DNA of 64,000 nt from Pseudanabaena sp. BC1403 (GTDB taxonomy: Bacteria > Cyanobacteriota > Cyanobacteriia > Pseudanabaenales > Pseudanabaenaceae). The notes beneath the pieces were generated by a model. The model was not told where the DNA came from, searched no databases, and saw only the letters and a list, made by a program, of their open reading frames with translations. The DNA is taken from NCBI RefSeq assembly GCF_002914585.1, contig NZ_PDDM01000024.1, positions 1 through 64,000 of the forward strand, given 5' to 3'. Shown here piece by piece: positions 46,901-55,738 of this stretch. Made by a program: the position numbers and the translations under genes. Positions within the stretch are counted from its first letter, which is position 1. Each line of letters opens with the position of its first letter.

Positions 46901-47218
46901 ATGCCCCAGATAGACTTACAAAACATAGACCATCTGGGTATTATTGCTGGGATAGTAGATAATATCGGGATATTAGAAATCATAGATCGGGAGCTAGGAA
47001 GCCATCCGCAAGAGAAAGTGAGTGCAGGGCAAGTGGTAAAAGCGATGATTTTAAACTGGATGAGATTCTTGACGGCTCCATTATATTTATTCAGTGACTT
47101 TTTTTAGGAAAAGCGACAAAACATCTAAACGACAGCCGACTGGGAAGAGTAATGGAACAACTATACGCATATGGGATCACGCTAATATTTGTGAAGATAG
47201 CGACAGATAGGTTGGGTT
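46901..47218 (+). pseudogene. IS1634-type transposase remnant (DUF4277)
   Basis: An ATG at 46901 opens a frame whose product (NIDHLGIIAGIVDNIGILEI, VSAGQVVKAMILNWM, PLYLFSDFF) matches the N-terminal DUF4277 domain of IS1634-family transposases. A stop at 47107 is followed in another frame by KHLNDSRLGRVMEQLYAYGI and FVKIATD, the next conserved block. So a frameshift and an internal deletion have killed it. The catalytic part is missing. Confidence 0.8.
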
Positions 47219-47342
47219 GAAGAGTTAAACCCAACATCAACAATACTTGTGTGTAATACCAAAGCGAGCGACTTGACTTGTATAGGTTAAAATGAATATT
47301 GAATAGGCAGTCTTATTACTAACAATTCATCTAGGATAGCCG

Positions 47343-47591
47343 ATGTTAAGTCATTACTTTTTAGTTGGCGCGATCGCAATAACATTATGGCAAGAAGTCC
47401 AAAATTTGGAGAAGGAGATCGCAAATTTAGCTAGTAAATTCATTAACAAAGAACAAACTCAATATTTTTTAGCATTTTATAAAGTCTGGTTATGCGAGAA
47501 TAAAAATCAAGTTATCTTCTACGTAATACCAAAACACAAAATGGCTACGCCTTTTTGTGTTTTTAAAACCCTTACTGGATTTGGTTTTTAA
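47343..47591 (+). other. Doubtful small ORF
   Basis: 82 codons, the first 55 plausible as protein (LWQEVQNLEKEIANLASKFI). The last 25 are encoded inside the MITE at 47526-47628. It may be the truncated end of a real gene that the element interrupted. No family is recognised. Confidence 0.25.
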
Positions 47592-47628
47592 TTCACGAAA
47601 GTGTTGCCGCACTTTTGTGAATTGGTAT
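47526..47628. repeat. MITE-like element, family A copy 2
   Basis: Ends ATACCAA (47526-47532) and TTGGTAT (47622-47628) form 7-bp terminal repeats. Hairpins ACACAAAATGG…TTTTTGTGT and AATTCAC…GTGAATT lie inside. It is very similar to 24092-24190 and ends 43 bp before the second effector gene. Confidence 0.8.
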
Positions 47629-47671
47629 AACTTTGCAAGGAACTATAGAAAATACTAGGAGCTAACTAGGT

Positions 47672-49888
47672 ATGGAACATACTAACGACAGATCAACAAA
47701 AACTTCATCTTTAGTAAACCCCACATCTCTAAATCTGCAACCTAGACCATTCGCTCTATTAGATTCAGAAGAAAAAGATGAGGCGATTTCACGCAAGTCT
47801 GGATATACAGAAAATTTTTTAGAAAAAATAATTAATACACCAAGTTCAGAATCAGCAACACCTGTGCAAAGGAAATCAGGAAATCGCCTGAAAGCGATCG
47901 CTGCTGAGAGAATGGCAATCCAATCAAAACCTTCAACTAATGCAGCCTTACAAAATCAACCAGTTCAAAGGCAAGAATCTGTAGAAGAAGAAAAAAGTGA
48001 AGGGGAACTGGAAGATGCAAAAGAGTTCACAATGAATCCTGAACCTCCGCCAGTACAAAGAAAGTCTGGAAATCGATTGAAGGCGATCGCAGCAGAACGG
48101 CAAATGGCAATTCAGGCAAAGCAGTCTACGGATGCCGAATCTGTCGTGACAGTGCAAAGAAAGTCTGGGAATAGATTAAAGGCGATCGCTGCTGAGAGAA
48201 TGGCGCTCCAAGCAAAGCTTACCATTGGTCAGCCCAATGATAAGTATGAACAGGAAGCTGATGCTACTGCGGCTAGGGTTGTCCAACAAATTCATTCATC
48301 AACTAATTCCCAAAGTCAGCCAATTCAGCGACAAGATTTGGAAGATGATGATAAATTGCAAATGAAGCCTCTAGTACAAAGGAGTGAAAACCTTGGAGGT
48401 GGTGAAGCATCAACTGATTTAGAGTCGGCAATTCAAAGTGCACGGGGTAGTGGACAATCGCTAGAGGCAAATCTGCAACAGTCGATGGGGCAAGCGATGG
48501 GAGCAGATTTTAGTGGTGTAAAAGTACATACAGATTCGCAGTCTGACCAATTAAACAAATCAATTCAAGCAAAAGCTTTTACGACAGGGCAGGATCTGTT
48601 CTTTCGGCAGGGTGCGTATGAGCCGAGTAGTCGAAGTGGGCAGGAGTTGATTGCCCATGAGTTAACTCATGTAGTGCAGCAAAATGGAGGGGCGGTGCAG
48701 CGATCGCAGATACAACGAGAAGATCTTGTGGAGGGAAAGGATCAGTTTGCTGATGATGCGATTTACAAGCGAAAGTACAAACGAATTGGCTCAACTAGTA
48801 TATTTCTAACTGATGAAGACGGCAGCTTAAAACTCAATGGTAATACGCCACAAACAAAGAAACTTAAAAAGGAAAATAAACTTCAAATAGTCAGAAGAGA
48901 GATAGATCCTGATGGTCTTCCTGAAGGAGAATATTGTTTGGTTAAATTCATGGAAGTTGATGTTAATCAACAGAAGGCAGATACTCTCAATTTGAATTGG
49001 GTATATGGTTATACAAAACCAGATACAATAAAAGCTCTAGGTGAATACAAAGATATTTCAACAATTGGCACTAGTAATACTAATCCAAAGCAAGGAAAGA
49101 TACTACCACAAGCTCAAAACGATCCTCCTATATCTCAAACTGATGTTTTTCAAAGTGCCATCTCAGATTGTTATCTTCATGCTGCTCTAATTTCTATAGC
49201 AGAAGTCAACCCAGCAGCCATTACTGGGCTATTTACCAGAGTCGGGGATGCAGACTTAGATATTACTTTCCCAGGATTTAATGATAGCGGTCATCAGCAC
49301 CCTGTCTTAAAAGTCACAGTCCAGAAAAAACTATTTATTGCGCCAGATGGATCACCTTTATACGGTGGAAGAAAAGATAGTTATTTATGGCCTGCATTTA
49401 TTCAAAAAGCTTGGGCTATTTCCAAAGGGAAATATGCAAACTTACCTATGGGTAAACCATTTGAGATTATAGGCATGATAAGTGGCGAAAAATCAAAGAT
49501 AGAACTCATATCCTCAGAGAAAGGAAGTCCTGAAGTCAACGAAGCATGGAAACTATACATCCTTATTGTCGAGTCTCTGGAAAACAGTAGACCACTTGTG
49601 GCTGGGACAAAAACATGGACTGACAAAACAACAAGTATGAATCCCTTTAAATCAGACGGATATAAGATGCCCCAGAAGAGCGAGCATGGTGGTATTGGAA
49701 TAGCCCATTGCTATTCCATTCTTGGTATTAATGACAATGCTCAAATACGCCCTGAGGATAATCCTGAGGCATTACCAAATGCAATTAAGGTGACTTTAAG
49801 AGACCCCAGAACTCCAGATAAATTACTTCAAACTCCACTAGAAGATTTGTTAGACAAAAGAAAATTTGCATATGTCACGGGTAACTAA
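47672..49888 (+). CDS. Contractile-injection-system effector: DUF4157 with calpain-like protease end
   Basis: 738 aa. Residues 1-205 share the leader and three [15 protein letters not shown] motifs of the 42774 effector at near identity. DUF4157 (about 255-350) has HELTHVVQQ near residue 330. Residues 470-738 resemble a calpain (C2) core: QSAISDCYLHAALISIAE (catalytic Cys about 499), GIAHCYSILGI (His about 679) and VTLRDPRTP where calpains have a RNPWG Asn; here Asp. It is a likely cysteine-protease toxin. The gene begins with the leader sequence AGAAAATACTAGGAGCTAAC that is also found before the other effector. Confidence 0.82.
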   Translation: MEHTNDRSTKTSSLVNPTSLNLQPRPFALLDSEEKDEAISRKSGYTENFLEKIINTPSSESATPVQRKSGNRLKAIAAERMAIQSKPSTNAALQNQPVQRQESVEEEKSEGELEDAKEFTMNPEPPPVQRKSGNRLKAIAAERQMAIQAKQSTDAESVVTVQRKSGNRLKAIAAERMALQAKLTIGQPNDKYEQEADATAARVVQQIHSSTNSQSQPIQRQDLEDDDKLQMKPLVQRSENLGGGEASTDLESAIQSARGSGQSLEANLQQSMGQAMGADFSGVKVHTDSQSDQLNKSIQAKAFTTGQDLFFRQGAYEPSSRSGQELIAHELTHVVQQNGGAVQRSQIQREDLVEGKDQFADDAIYKRKYKRIGSTSIFLTDEDGSLKLNGNTPQTKKLKKENKLQIVRREIDPDGLPEGEYCLVKFMEVDVNQQKADTLNLNWVYGYTKPDTIKALGEYKDISTIGTSNTNPKQGKILPQAQNDPPISQTDVFQSAISDCYLHAALISIAEVNPAAITGLFTRVGDADLDITFPGFNDSGHQHPVLKVTVQKKLFIAPDGSPLYGGRKDSYLWPAFIQKAWAISKGKYANLPMGKPFEIIGMISGEKSKIELISSEKGSPEVNEAWKLYILIVESLENSRPLVAGTKTWTDKTTSMNPFKSDGYKMPQKSEHGGIGIAHCYSILGINDNAQIRPEDNPEALPNAIKVTLRDPRTPDKLLQTPLEDLLDKRKFAYVTGN

Positions 49889-49897
49889 ATACTAATT

Positions 49898-50488
49898 ATG
49901 TTTATTCAGTCCAAGCCGATTTGGCTAAAAATGCCAGAAGAAATTGAGGCTTTTCCTGTTCGGTGCATGAATAACAATGTATTGCACTGTCGATTATCTT
50001 TACCAAAACACTGGGATGTTATGCCAGAGATGACTGAAACACCCTTAGAAATTGAGCATATATTTCGTGGCTCAAATATGAGTGAGTGTTTAACAATTAA
50101 TTTCATGAATAACGTAGACCTGCAAGCAGATATACGTGACTGGCTGGATTCAATCTTGGCTTTGACTGGATTCCCTATACTAGGGATCAAAACAGTTTAT
50201 CAAGAAGCTGATTTGATAACATGGATATATCAAAAAGATCTCTCCCTTGCAAAGGGATTTGATGTTGATGAATTTCATGCTTATCAAGGGCTGGCTCAAT
50301 TAAGTGACAATTTGAATCTGAATTTCCTCTATGTTCTGTTAGCTCGTCGGGGAAAAAAGGCATGGAAAATTTGCCTTTCATTAGATTCAACCTACACATC
50401 AAAAACAGTAGATTCTGCGAACCTAAACCCTGATTACGAGAAAGCTGGTTCAATATTCGGAAATTTATTTTTTCTACCTGATAAATGA
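49898..50488 (+). CDS. Unknown protein after the calpain effector (chaperone or immunity candidate)
   Basis: 196 aa, soluble. CRLSLPKHWDVMPEMTETPL and HIFRGSNMSECLTINFMNN have the strand-helix start of DUF1795/LpqN/PsbP-like proteins; some DUF1795 proteins (EagR) are toxin-loading chaperones of type VI systems. It starts 9 bp after the effector stop, so it is co-translated. The choice between loading chaperone and inhibitor is open. Confidence 0.55.
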   Translation: MFIQSKPIWLKMPEEIEAFPVRCMNNNVLHCRLSLPKHWDVMPEMTETPLEIEHIFRGSNMSECLTINFMNNVDLQADIRDWLDSILALTGFPILGIKTVYQEADLITWIYQKDLSLAKGFDVDEFHAYQGLAQLSDNLNLNFLYVLLARRGKKAWKICLSLDSTYTSKTVDSANLNPDYEKAGSIFGNLFFLPDK

Positions 50489-50504
50489 CTATTTGATTGA
50501 AATA

Positions 50505-50948
50505 ATGAAGCTAATCTCAATTTCTTTTGGTGCAATTGCTTATCTTATAGTTTTGATATTTGGGTATATCGCTGTGGGGTATCTCCTTGCGGCTTACAAT
50601 GTAAATATGTTTATTTTGATCGGAAATTACTTAGTTACATTGAGATTAGCCCAAACAGGAGCATCTTCAATTAGTTTAGCGATCGCTTGGATTTCCCTGT
50701 GGATCTGGGGTGCTGTATTTGTGTGGGCAAAGCCATTCATCTTATTAGAAATAAGTGCTCAAACTGTCGCTTTATTGTTACTATCATGTTGGATACTAGC
50801 TACTGGCATGATTTTTTTACTAGCATTTGCCAAATCAAAAATGCATAAGTTAGGACTAGACAATCGTAAATCCACCTATGGATTAATCATACTTACATGG
50901 GGAGCCATGACAATTGGTTGGCATCTGTATCAATGGACAACTAGATAA
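50505..50948 (+). CDS. Small membrane protein, unknown
   Basis: 147 aa with four membrane segments (about residues 7-30, 57-77, 84-106, 122-143). The start at ATG 50505 follows the previous stop by 16 bp. No family is recognised. It is in the same transcript direction as the effector and might be a co-inherited immunity or membrane component; this is inferred only from position. Confidence 0.55.
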   Translation: MKLISISFGAIAYLIVLIFGYIAVGYLLAAYNVNMFILIGNYLVTLRLAQTGASSISLAIAWISLWIWGAVFVWAKPFILLEISAQTVALLLLSCWILATGMIFLLAFAKSKMHKLGLDNRKSTYGLIILTWGAMTIGWHLYQWTTR

Positions 50949-50984
50949 TAAATACAATAAATAAAAGAAATACAAGGAAAAGAA

Positions 50985-51401
50985 GTGAGCCAATCTTTTA
51001 GAAGTTACAATGCGAGAAATGTAGATTACTATATGCACCAAATTCCTCTACAGGTTTTGGAGAAATTAGACGAGGCAGAGATAGAACAAATAAAATCAGT
51101 TATTCATACAGCAATTCCTAAATCTTCTCCAAAGTTAATCGATCTCAGATTTGTGATTGATCTTATTTTCACCCGCTACTTTGTTGTGCTAATGATCGGC
51201 AAAGATAGGCGTAAACAAGATAGACAATATGAAGTTAAAGGCTTTGCTAAATTTGCCAACATAATTGCCGCAATTTTATTGATTATTGCCATGAGTTTAC
51301 TTATTAGCGCAGTTACTATTTTAATTCTCTATCTTCTTAAGTCTGCTTTAGGAATTGATTTATTTAAAGGTCATGTAACTGAAGTTCTATTTAAAAAATA
51401 A
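50985..51401 (+). CDS. Small membrane protein with cyanobacterial-type N-terminus
   Basis: 138 aa. The start is GTG at 50985 with AAGGAAAA upstream. The first 75 residues are soluble (VDYYMHQIPLQVLEKL, FTRYFVVLMIGKDRRKQD) and one long hydrophobic region (about residues 93-117) follows. I recognise the GKDRR segment as common in cyanobacterial hypothetical proteins but know no function. Confidence 0.55.
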   Translation: MSQSFRSYNARNVDYYMHQIPLQVLEKLDEAEIEQIKSVIHTAIPKSSPKLIDLRFVIDLIFTRYFVVLMIGKDRRKQDRQYEVKGFAKFANIIAAILLIIAMSLLISAVTILILYLLKSALGIDLFKGHVTEVLFKK

Positions 51402-51405
51402 AGGC

Positions 51406-52203
51406 TCATAGTTTAGTGCCGCATACCTTACAGAATTCTGCATCAGCATCATGTAAAGACAATCCACAGCCTGAACAGACACTATTCTTCATTATGTCAT
51501 TATCGCGATCGCTTTGGTTTGCAGTTTGCACCAATCGCTTAAATAACTCGCCTAACTGCACAGGGATCAAGGCAATACCAGTGAGAACCATGATCACTGT
51601 CGTCAGTTTACCCGCGTCAGACCTAGGCATGACATCGCTATAGCCCACAGTAGTCATCGTGAAAATAGAAAAATAGAAAGCATCAAGAAAGGTATGAAAC
51701 TTGGGATTGCTAGGATGTTCGATTTGGTAGACCAAACCTGAGAAGACAAACACGATCGCAAATAAGGTGAAGAGTATCCTCAATAAAATGGCGATATCTT
51801 CGGTCTTGTTAACAAATAGAGCCTTTGACTCCACCAAACGAATCAATCGCAAAATCCGAAACCAGCGCAATAGCCGAATAAACGTCACATCGATCGCCCC
51901 TAAAAAGAATGGCAAAATTGCGACTAGATCGATAATTGCATAGAGACTAAATAAATGTTTGAGTTTCTCTTCGGCACAAATCAACCTCAAAAAATATTCA
52001 AAAACAAACACACCAAGGATGATGTCATCTAGCAAATTGAGACGGTGGCGTGTAATCTCGGATATTTCGTAGGTTTGGGCGACAAAACTGACGGCGGAGG
52101 CAATTACAAGAATTGCGATCGAGATATTGATCAGTTTGCCAACGGGTGTAGCAAGATCATCAAGATAAAAGTTAATCTTCTGACTGATTTTCTGTCTTAA
52201 CAT
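51406..52203 (-). CDS. Voltage-gated-type potassium channel with zinc ribbon
   Basis: 265 aa with six membrane segments: S4 TFIRLLRWFRILRLIRL has regularly spaced Arg, the pore helix is FSIFTMTTVGYSDVMPRSD, and S6 follows. The filter reads TVGYSD rather than TVGYGD. A C-terminal ribbon has four Cys (243, 246, 258, 261; CSGCGLSLHD…CKVCGTKL). A Kv-type K+ channel is likely, but selectivity is uncertain because of the Ser. The gene stands alone, convergent with the small membrane protein. Confidence 0.87.
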   Translation of the reverse strand: MLRQKISQKINFYLDDLATPVGKLINISIAILVIASAVSFVAQTYEISEITRHRLNLLDDIILGVFVFEYFLRLICAEEKLKHLFSLYAIIDLVAILPFFLGAIDVTFIRLLRWFRILRLIRLVESKALFVNKTEDIAILLRILFTLFAIVFVFSGLVYQIEHPSNPKFHTFLDAFYFSIFTMTTVGYSDVMPRSDAGKLTTVIMVLTGIALIPVQLGELFKRLVQTANQSDRDNDIMKNSVCSGCGLSLHDADAEFCKVCGTKL

Positions 52204-52241
52204 AACGAATTAAATAATACCAAATTGCAGATTCCAAAAAA

Positions 52242-52296
52242 CAAAGCCCAAAAATTAAAGGTGGCGCTCCGCAACACCTTTAATTTTCGGGCTTTG
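52242..52296. terminator. Palindrome with CAAAGCCC-type outer arm
   Basis: 22-bp arms, one G-T mismatch (52242-52263, 52275-52296). The outer arm CAAAGCCC matches 42594-42646. It lies between the divergent channel and rlmD genes, so it can also affect the rlmD leader. Confidence 0.7.
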
Positions 52297-52345
52297 CGAC
52301 AAGCTATAATCAAATATCTCCAGCCATAGATTAATTTAGGAAACC

Positions 52346-53710
52346 ATGCTACTACAGGGACAAAAAATCACGCTGACCATCGACGATCTAGCTGATAGCG
52401 GCGATGGGGTGGGGCGTTATGAAAATATCGCCATCTTTGTTCCCAATAGTGTTCCTGGCGATCGCATTACCGCGAAATTAGAATTTGTAAAAAAGAACTT
52501 TGCTCACGCCAGTATTGAGAAAATTCTTTCACCATCAAGCGATCGCGTCTACCCTAAATGCATCGTTGCCGATAAATGTGGCGGTTGTCAATGGCAAACA
52601 GTGGGCTATCCCGCACAGTTGCGAACTAAGCAAAATATTGTCTTACAAGCTTTACAACGCATCGGTGGTTTTGATGCTGAGATGTTAGAAGCACTCATTT
52701 CACCGATTGTGGGCGCGAAGGAAAGTTTACACTATCGCAACAAAGTCACTTATCCCCTAGCAACGGGACGCGATGGCAATCTTAAGGCAGGATATTATCA
52801 AAAGGGAACCCATAAAATTGTCAATCTCAATCAATGTCCAGCCCAAGATATCCGACTCGATCCGATGTTGGAAGAAATTAAGCGCGATATTCATAATCAA
52901 TGTTGGGAAATCTATGATGAGAAGACGCACACAGGGCTATTGCGCCATCTAGGGCTGCGCATTGGTCGGAATACAGGTGAAGTCTTGATTACACTAGTAA
53001 CCAGAGATTGGGATGTCCCGAACTTGAGTGTATTTGCCCAAACTTGGTTAGATCGCTATCCTAAAGTTATGGGTGTAATTCTCAATTGTAATCCTGACAA
53101 AACCAATGCAATCATGGGACGCGACAGTCGTTGCATCGCAGGCAAGGATTATCTTCTAGAGAAATTTGCAGGTTTAACTTTCCGTTTGCGCGGCGACACC
53201 TTCTTTCAGGTCTATACTGAGCAAGCCGAGAAGATGCTGAAAATCATTGAATCAGAACTTGATTTGAAAGGAACAGAAATCCTCTTAGATGCCTATGCAG
53301 GAATTGGCACGATCGCATTACCGTTAGCGGAGCAAGTCAAACAGGCGATCGCGATCGAAATCCAGCCGCAAGCAACAGCTCAAGGTAAGCTTAATGCTGA
53401 ACTCAATGGGATTGACAATGTAGTTTTTCATACTGGCAAAGTCGAAGAATTAATCAGTACACTCAATCTGCAACCTGACATCGTGATCCTCGATCCACCA
53501 CGCAAAGGTTGTGAACCTGAAGTAATTTCCTATCTACGCGAATTTGCTCCCGATAGCCTTGTCTATGTCAGTTGCAATCCCGCCACACAGGCAAGAGATC
53601 TGAAGCTGCTATGCGAAGGCGATCGCTACCAAATCACCCGCATTCAACCGATTGACTTTTTCCCACAAACTTCTCATGTCGAGGCGATCGCCTTTCTAAA
53701 AAAGTCGTAA
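52346..53710 (+). CDS. rlmD: 23S rRNA (uracil-C5)-methyltransferase, RlmD/TrmA family
   Basis: 454 aa. An N-terminal TRAM domain (VGRYENIAIFVPNSVPGDRI) precedes the Fe-S cysteines CIVADKCGGCQW; a fourth is in NLNQCPAQ. The SAM site is LLDAYAGIGTIALPLA. Catalytic motifs are VILDPPRKGCEPEVI and VSCNPATQARD. RlmD methylates U1939; some cyanobacterial paralogues act on U747 (RlmCD). The exact position is therefore inferred. It is followed by a strong hairpin. Confidence 0.9.
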   Translation: MLLQGQKITLTIDDLADSGDGVGRYENIAIFVPNSVPGDRITAKLEFVKKNFAHASIEKILSPSSDRVYPKCIVADKCGGCQWQTVGYPAQLRTKQNIVLQALQRIGGFDAEMLEALISPIVGAKESLHYRNKVTYPLATGRDGNLKAGYYQKGTHKIVNLNQCPAQDIRLDPMLEEIKRDIHNQCWEIYDEKTHTGLLRHLGLRIGRNTGEVLITLVTRDWDVPNLSVFAQTWLDRYPKVMGVILNCNPDKTNAIMGRDSRCIAGKDYLLEKFAGLTFRLRGDTFFQVYTEQAEKMLKIIESELDLKGTEILLDAYAGIGTIALPLAEQVKQAIAIEIQPQATAQGKLNAELNGIDNVVFHTGKVEELISTLNLQPDIVILDPPRKGCEPEVISYLREFAPDSLVYVSCNPATQARDLKLLCEGDRYQITRIQPIDFFPQTSHVEAIAFLKKS

Positions 53711-53741
53711 ATTAGAAAACCCCACAAATTAGCAATCCAGT

Positions 53742-53790
53742 AATTCTCAGGTTGAAAGTAAGCAGCAGACATACTTTCAACCTGAGAATT
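53742..53790. terminator. Hairpin between rlmD and leuB
   Basis: Perfect 19-bp arms (53742-53760, 53772-53790) and an 11-base loop. It ends rlmD and lies about 57 bp before leuB. Confidence 0.75.
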
Positions 53791-53847
53791 GCTTTAAGAC
53801 GATCGCTACAATGTTATGTTAGAAAATCTGTTTTTATCTTTGTTGTA

Positions 53848-54930
53848 ATGTCTAAAAACTATAAAATCACGCTTTTACCTGGGGACGGGATTGGTCCCGA
53901 AATTATGAAGGTAGCGGTGGCGGTGCTACAAGCGATCGCACCCAAATTTGGTATTACCTTTGCTTTCGAGACAGCTCTAGTTGGCGGTGCTGCGATCGAT
54001 GCGACAGGTCATCCTTTGCCCGAAGAAACTTTACAGCTTTGCAAAAATAGTGATGCAGTTTTGCTAGCCGCAGTTGGTGGCGAAAAGTGGGACACGATGC
54101 CATCAAATTTGCGCCCTGAACAAGCTTTACTAGGCTTGCGTGGTGGCATGGGCTTATTTGCCAATTTACGACCTGCTCAGATTTTGCCGCAGTTAATTGA
54201 TGCCTCGACTTTGAAACGTGAAGTAGTTGAAGGCGTAGATATTCTGGTAGTACGCGAACTTACAGGCGGCATTTATTTTGGCAAACCCAAAGGGATTGTC
54301 ACCGATGAAAATGGTGTGCGTCGTGGTTTTAATACGATGGTTTATACCGAGCCAGAAATCGATCGCATTGCCAGAGTTGCCTTTGAGGCTGCTCAAAAAC
54401 GTCGTGGTTCTGTCTGTTCAGTTGATAAATCCAATGTTTTGGAAGTATCGCAACTATGGCGCGATCGCGTGACTAGTATTTCTAGCGAATATCCTGATGT
54501 GAAGTTGTCCCACATGTATGTGGATAATGCTGCTATGCAGATCATTCGCAATCCCAAACAGTTTGATGTAATCCTAACTAGCAATCTATTTGGTGATATT
54601 CTCTCTGATGCAGCGGCGATGCTAACGGGTAGCATCGGAATGTTGCCATCGGCTAGCCTCGGGGAAGCAGGAACGCCTGGTGTGTTTGAGCCTGTGCATG
54701 GTTCTGCTCCTGATATTGCTGGTAAAGATTTGGCAAATCCTTTAGCTCAAGTTTTAAGTGCGGCGATGATGTTGCGCTATGCCTTTAATGAAGGAGATGC
54801 AGCCGATGCGATCGAGCTTGCCGTAAATAAGGTTCTCGATTCGGGCAAGCGCACAGGCGACATCATGGCTGATGGTTGTGAAAGATTAGGCTGCATCGCT
54901 ATGGGAGAAGCATTACTAGCTGCACTCTAA
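53848..54930 (+). CDS. leuB: 3-isopropylmalate dehydrogenase
   Basis: 360 aa NAD-dependent decarboxylating enzyme of leucine biosynthesis. GDGIGPEIM at the start, [34 protein letters not shown] and [19 protein letters not shown] are the substrate- and metal-binding signatures. ATG 53848 gives the canonical N-terminus; the frame is open further upstream into the hairpin. It stands alone, as in many cyanobacteria, without leuA/C/D. Confidence 0.96.
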   Translation: MSKNYKITLLPGDGIGPEIMKVAVAVLQAIAPKFGITFAFETALVGGAAIDATGHPLPEETLQLCKNSDAVLLAAVGGEKWDTMPSNLRPEQALLGLRGGMGLFANLRPAQILPQLIDASTLKREVVEGVDILVVRELTGGIYFGKPKGIVTDENGVRRGFNTMVYTEPEIDRIARVAFEAAQKRRGSVCSVDKSNVLEVSQLWRDRVTSISSEYPDVKLSHMYVDNAAMQIIRNPKQFDVILTSNLFGDILSDAAAMLTGSIGMLPSASLGEAGTPGVFEPVHGSAPDIAGKDLANPLAQVLSAAMMLRYAFNEGDAADAIELAVNKVLDSGKRTGDIMADGCERLGCIAMGEALLAAL

Positions 54931-54987
54931 AAAAGCAACTATTTTCCTCTATAGCAATGTAAGTTTTGCTTAGTTCATAAAACCCAA

Positions 54988-55024
54988 AAGACAAGTGACG
55001 GTGCTTCGCACCGTCACTTGTCTT
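54988..55024. terminator. Palindrome after leuB
   Basis: Perfect arms AAGACAAGTGACGGTGC and complement around the loop TTC. It carries the GGTGC-TTC-GCACC core. Confidence 0.8.
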
Positions 55025-55034
55025 AGGACAAATC

Positions 55035-55089
55035 AAAACCCAATAATTGATTGGCGGCGCGAAGCGCCGCCAATCAATTATTGGGTTTT
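55035..55089. terminator. Second palindrome after leuB
   Basis: Perfect 26-bp arms (55035-55060, 55064-55089) with loop GAA; the core is GGCGGCGC-GAA-GCGCCGCC, the same core as the palindrome at 36048-36102. The outer arm AAAACCCAA also occurs just before the first palindrome. Confidence 0.8.
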
Positions 55090-55153
55090 ATATCCTAGTA
55101 CACTACTGTCAAAGTCTTTCAGGAGATGCTTTTCATCTCCTCATTCTTTAGCT

Positions 55154-55543
55154 CTAAGGGCGTTCTTGATTAGCATTTGCGGGAGGTTTAGGAGGTAAAC
55201 CCAAAGCTTCAACCAATTTTTCTTTGGTGATACCCAACTTCTTGGCTGCCGCATCTAAGTCAGGACGTGGTGGCTTAGTACGAGGACGATCTCCATTAGA
55301 CTCTTCGGGAGGTTTAGGAGGCAAACCCAAAGCTTCAACTAATTTTTCTTTGGTGATACCCAACTTCTTAGCTGCCGCATCTAAGTCTGGGCGTGGTGGT
55401 TTATTGCGAGGTCGCTCTTGACTGGTTTCTGACTGTGCCTGAGCAGATAAATTCAAGTTCAGTGCACTTGGTAAGATCGTTACAGCCCCCTCTAAGATAA
55501 GAGCGATCGCTACAACTTGGATTGACTTGGTAAATTTAATCAT
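55154..55543 (-). CDS. Small secreted repeat protein
   Basis: 129 aa. A signal peptide (residues 1-35, cut near AQSETS) is followed by two near-identical 42-aa units, each with PRPDLDAAAKKLGITKEKL and VEALGLPPKPP. The units look like short helical folds separated by Pro-rich linkers and recall repeats in cyanobacterial periplasmic proteins. No function is known. Its 5' side faces the two-component system genes on the other strand, so it may be a target of that regulator. Confidence 0.65.
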   Translation of the reverse strand: MIKFTKSIQVVAIALILEGAVTILPSALNLNLSAQAQSETSQERPRNKPPRPDLDAAAKKLGITKEKLVEALGLPPKPPEESNGDRPRTKPPRPDLDAAAKKLGITKEKLVEALGLPPKPPANANQERP

Positions 55544-55738
55544 CGCTAACCTTTGAAATTACTCTCGATACATTCCATCAAAACCTAAAAAAATTACTGA
55601 TTACTTAGCAAGTGCATTACAGTTTTGTAATTTTTCTAAAGGCAGTAGGCAAGTAAAATATATGGTAGTGCTAGATGCTAGCAGTTCAGGTGATGCTTTG
55701 AGCCACCCGAATCGCTAGATCAAATATGAGGAATGTTT

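Noticed and set aside
54995-55198. A 67-codon plus-strand frame
   Set aside because: Most of it lies in the two palindromes after leuB; no coding signal.
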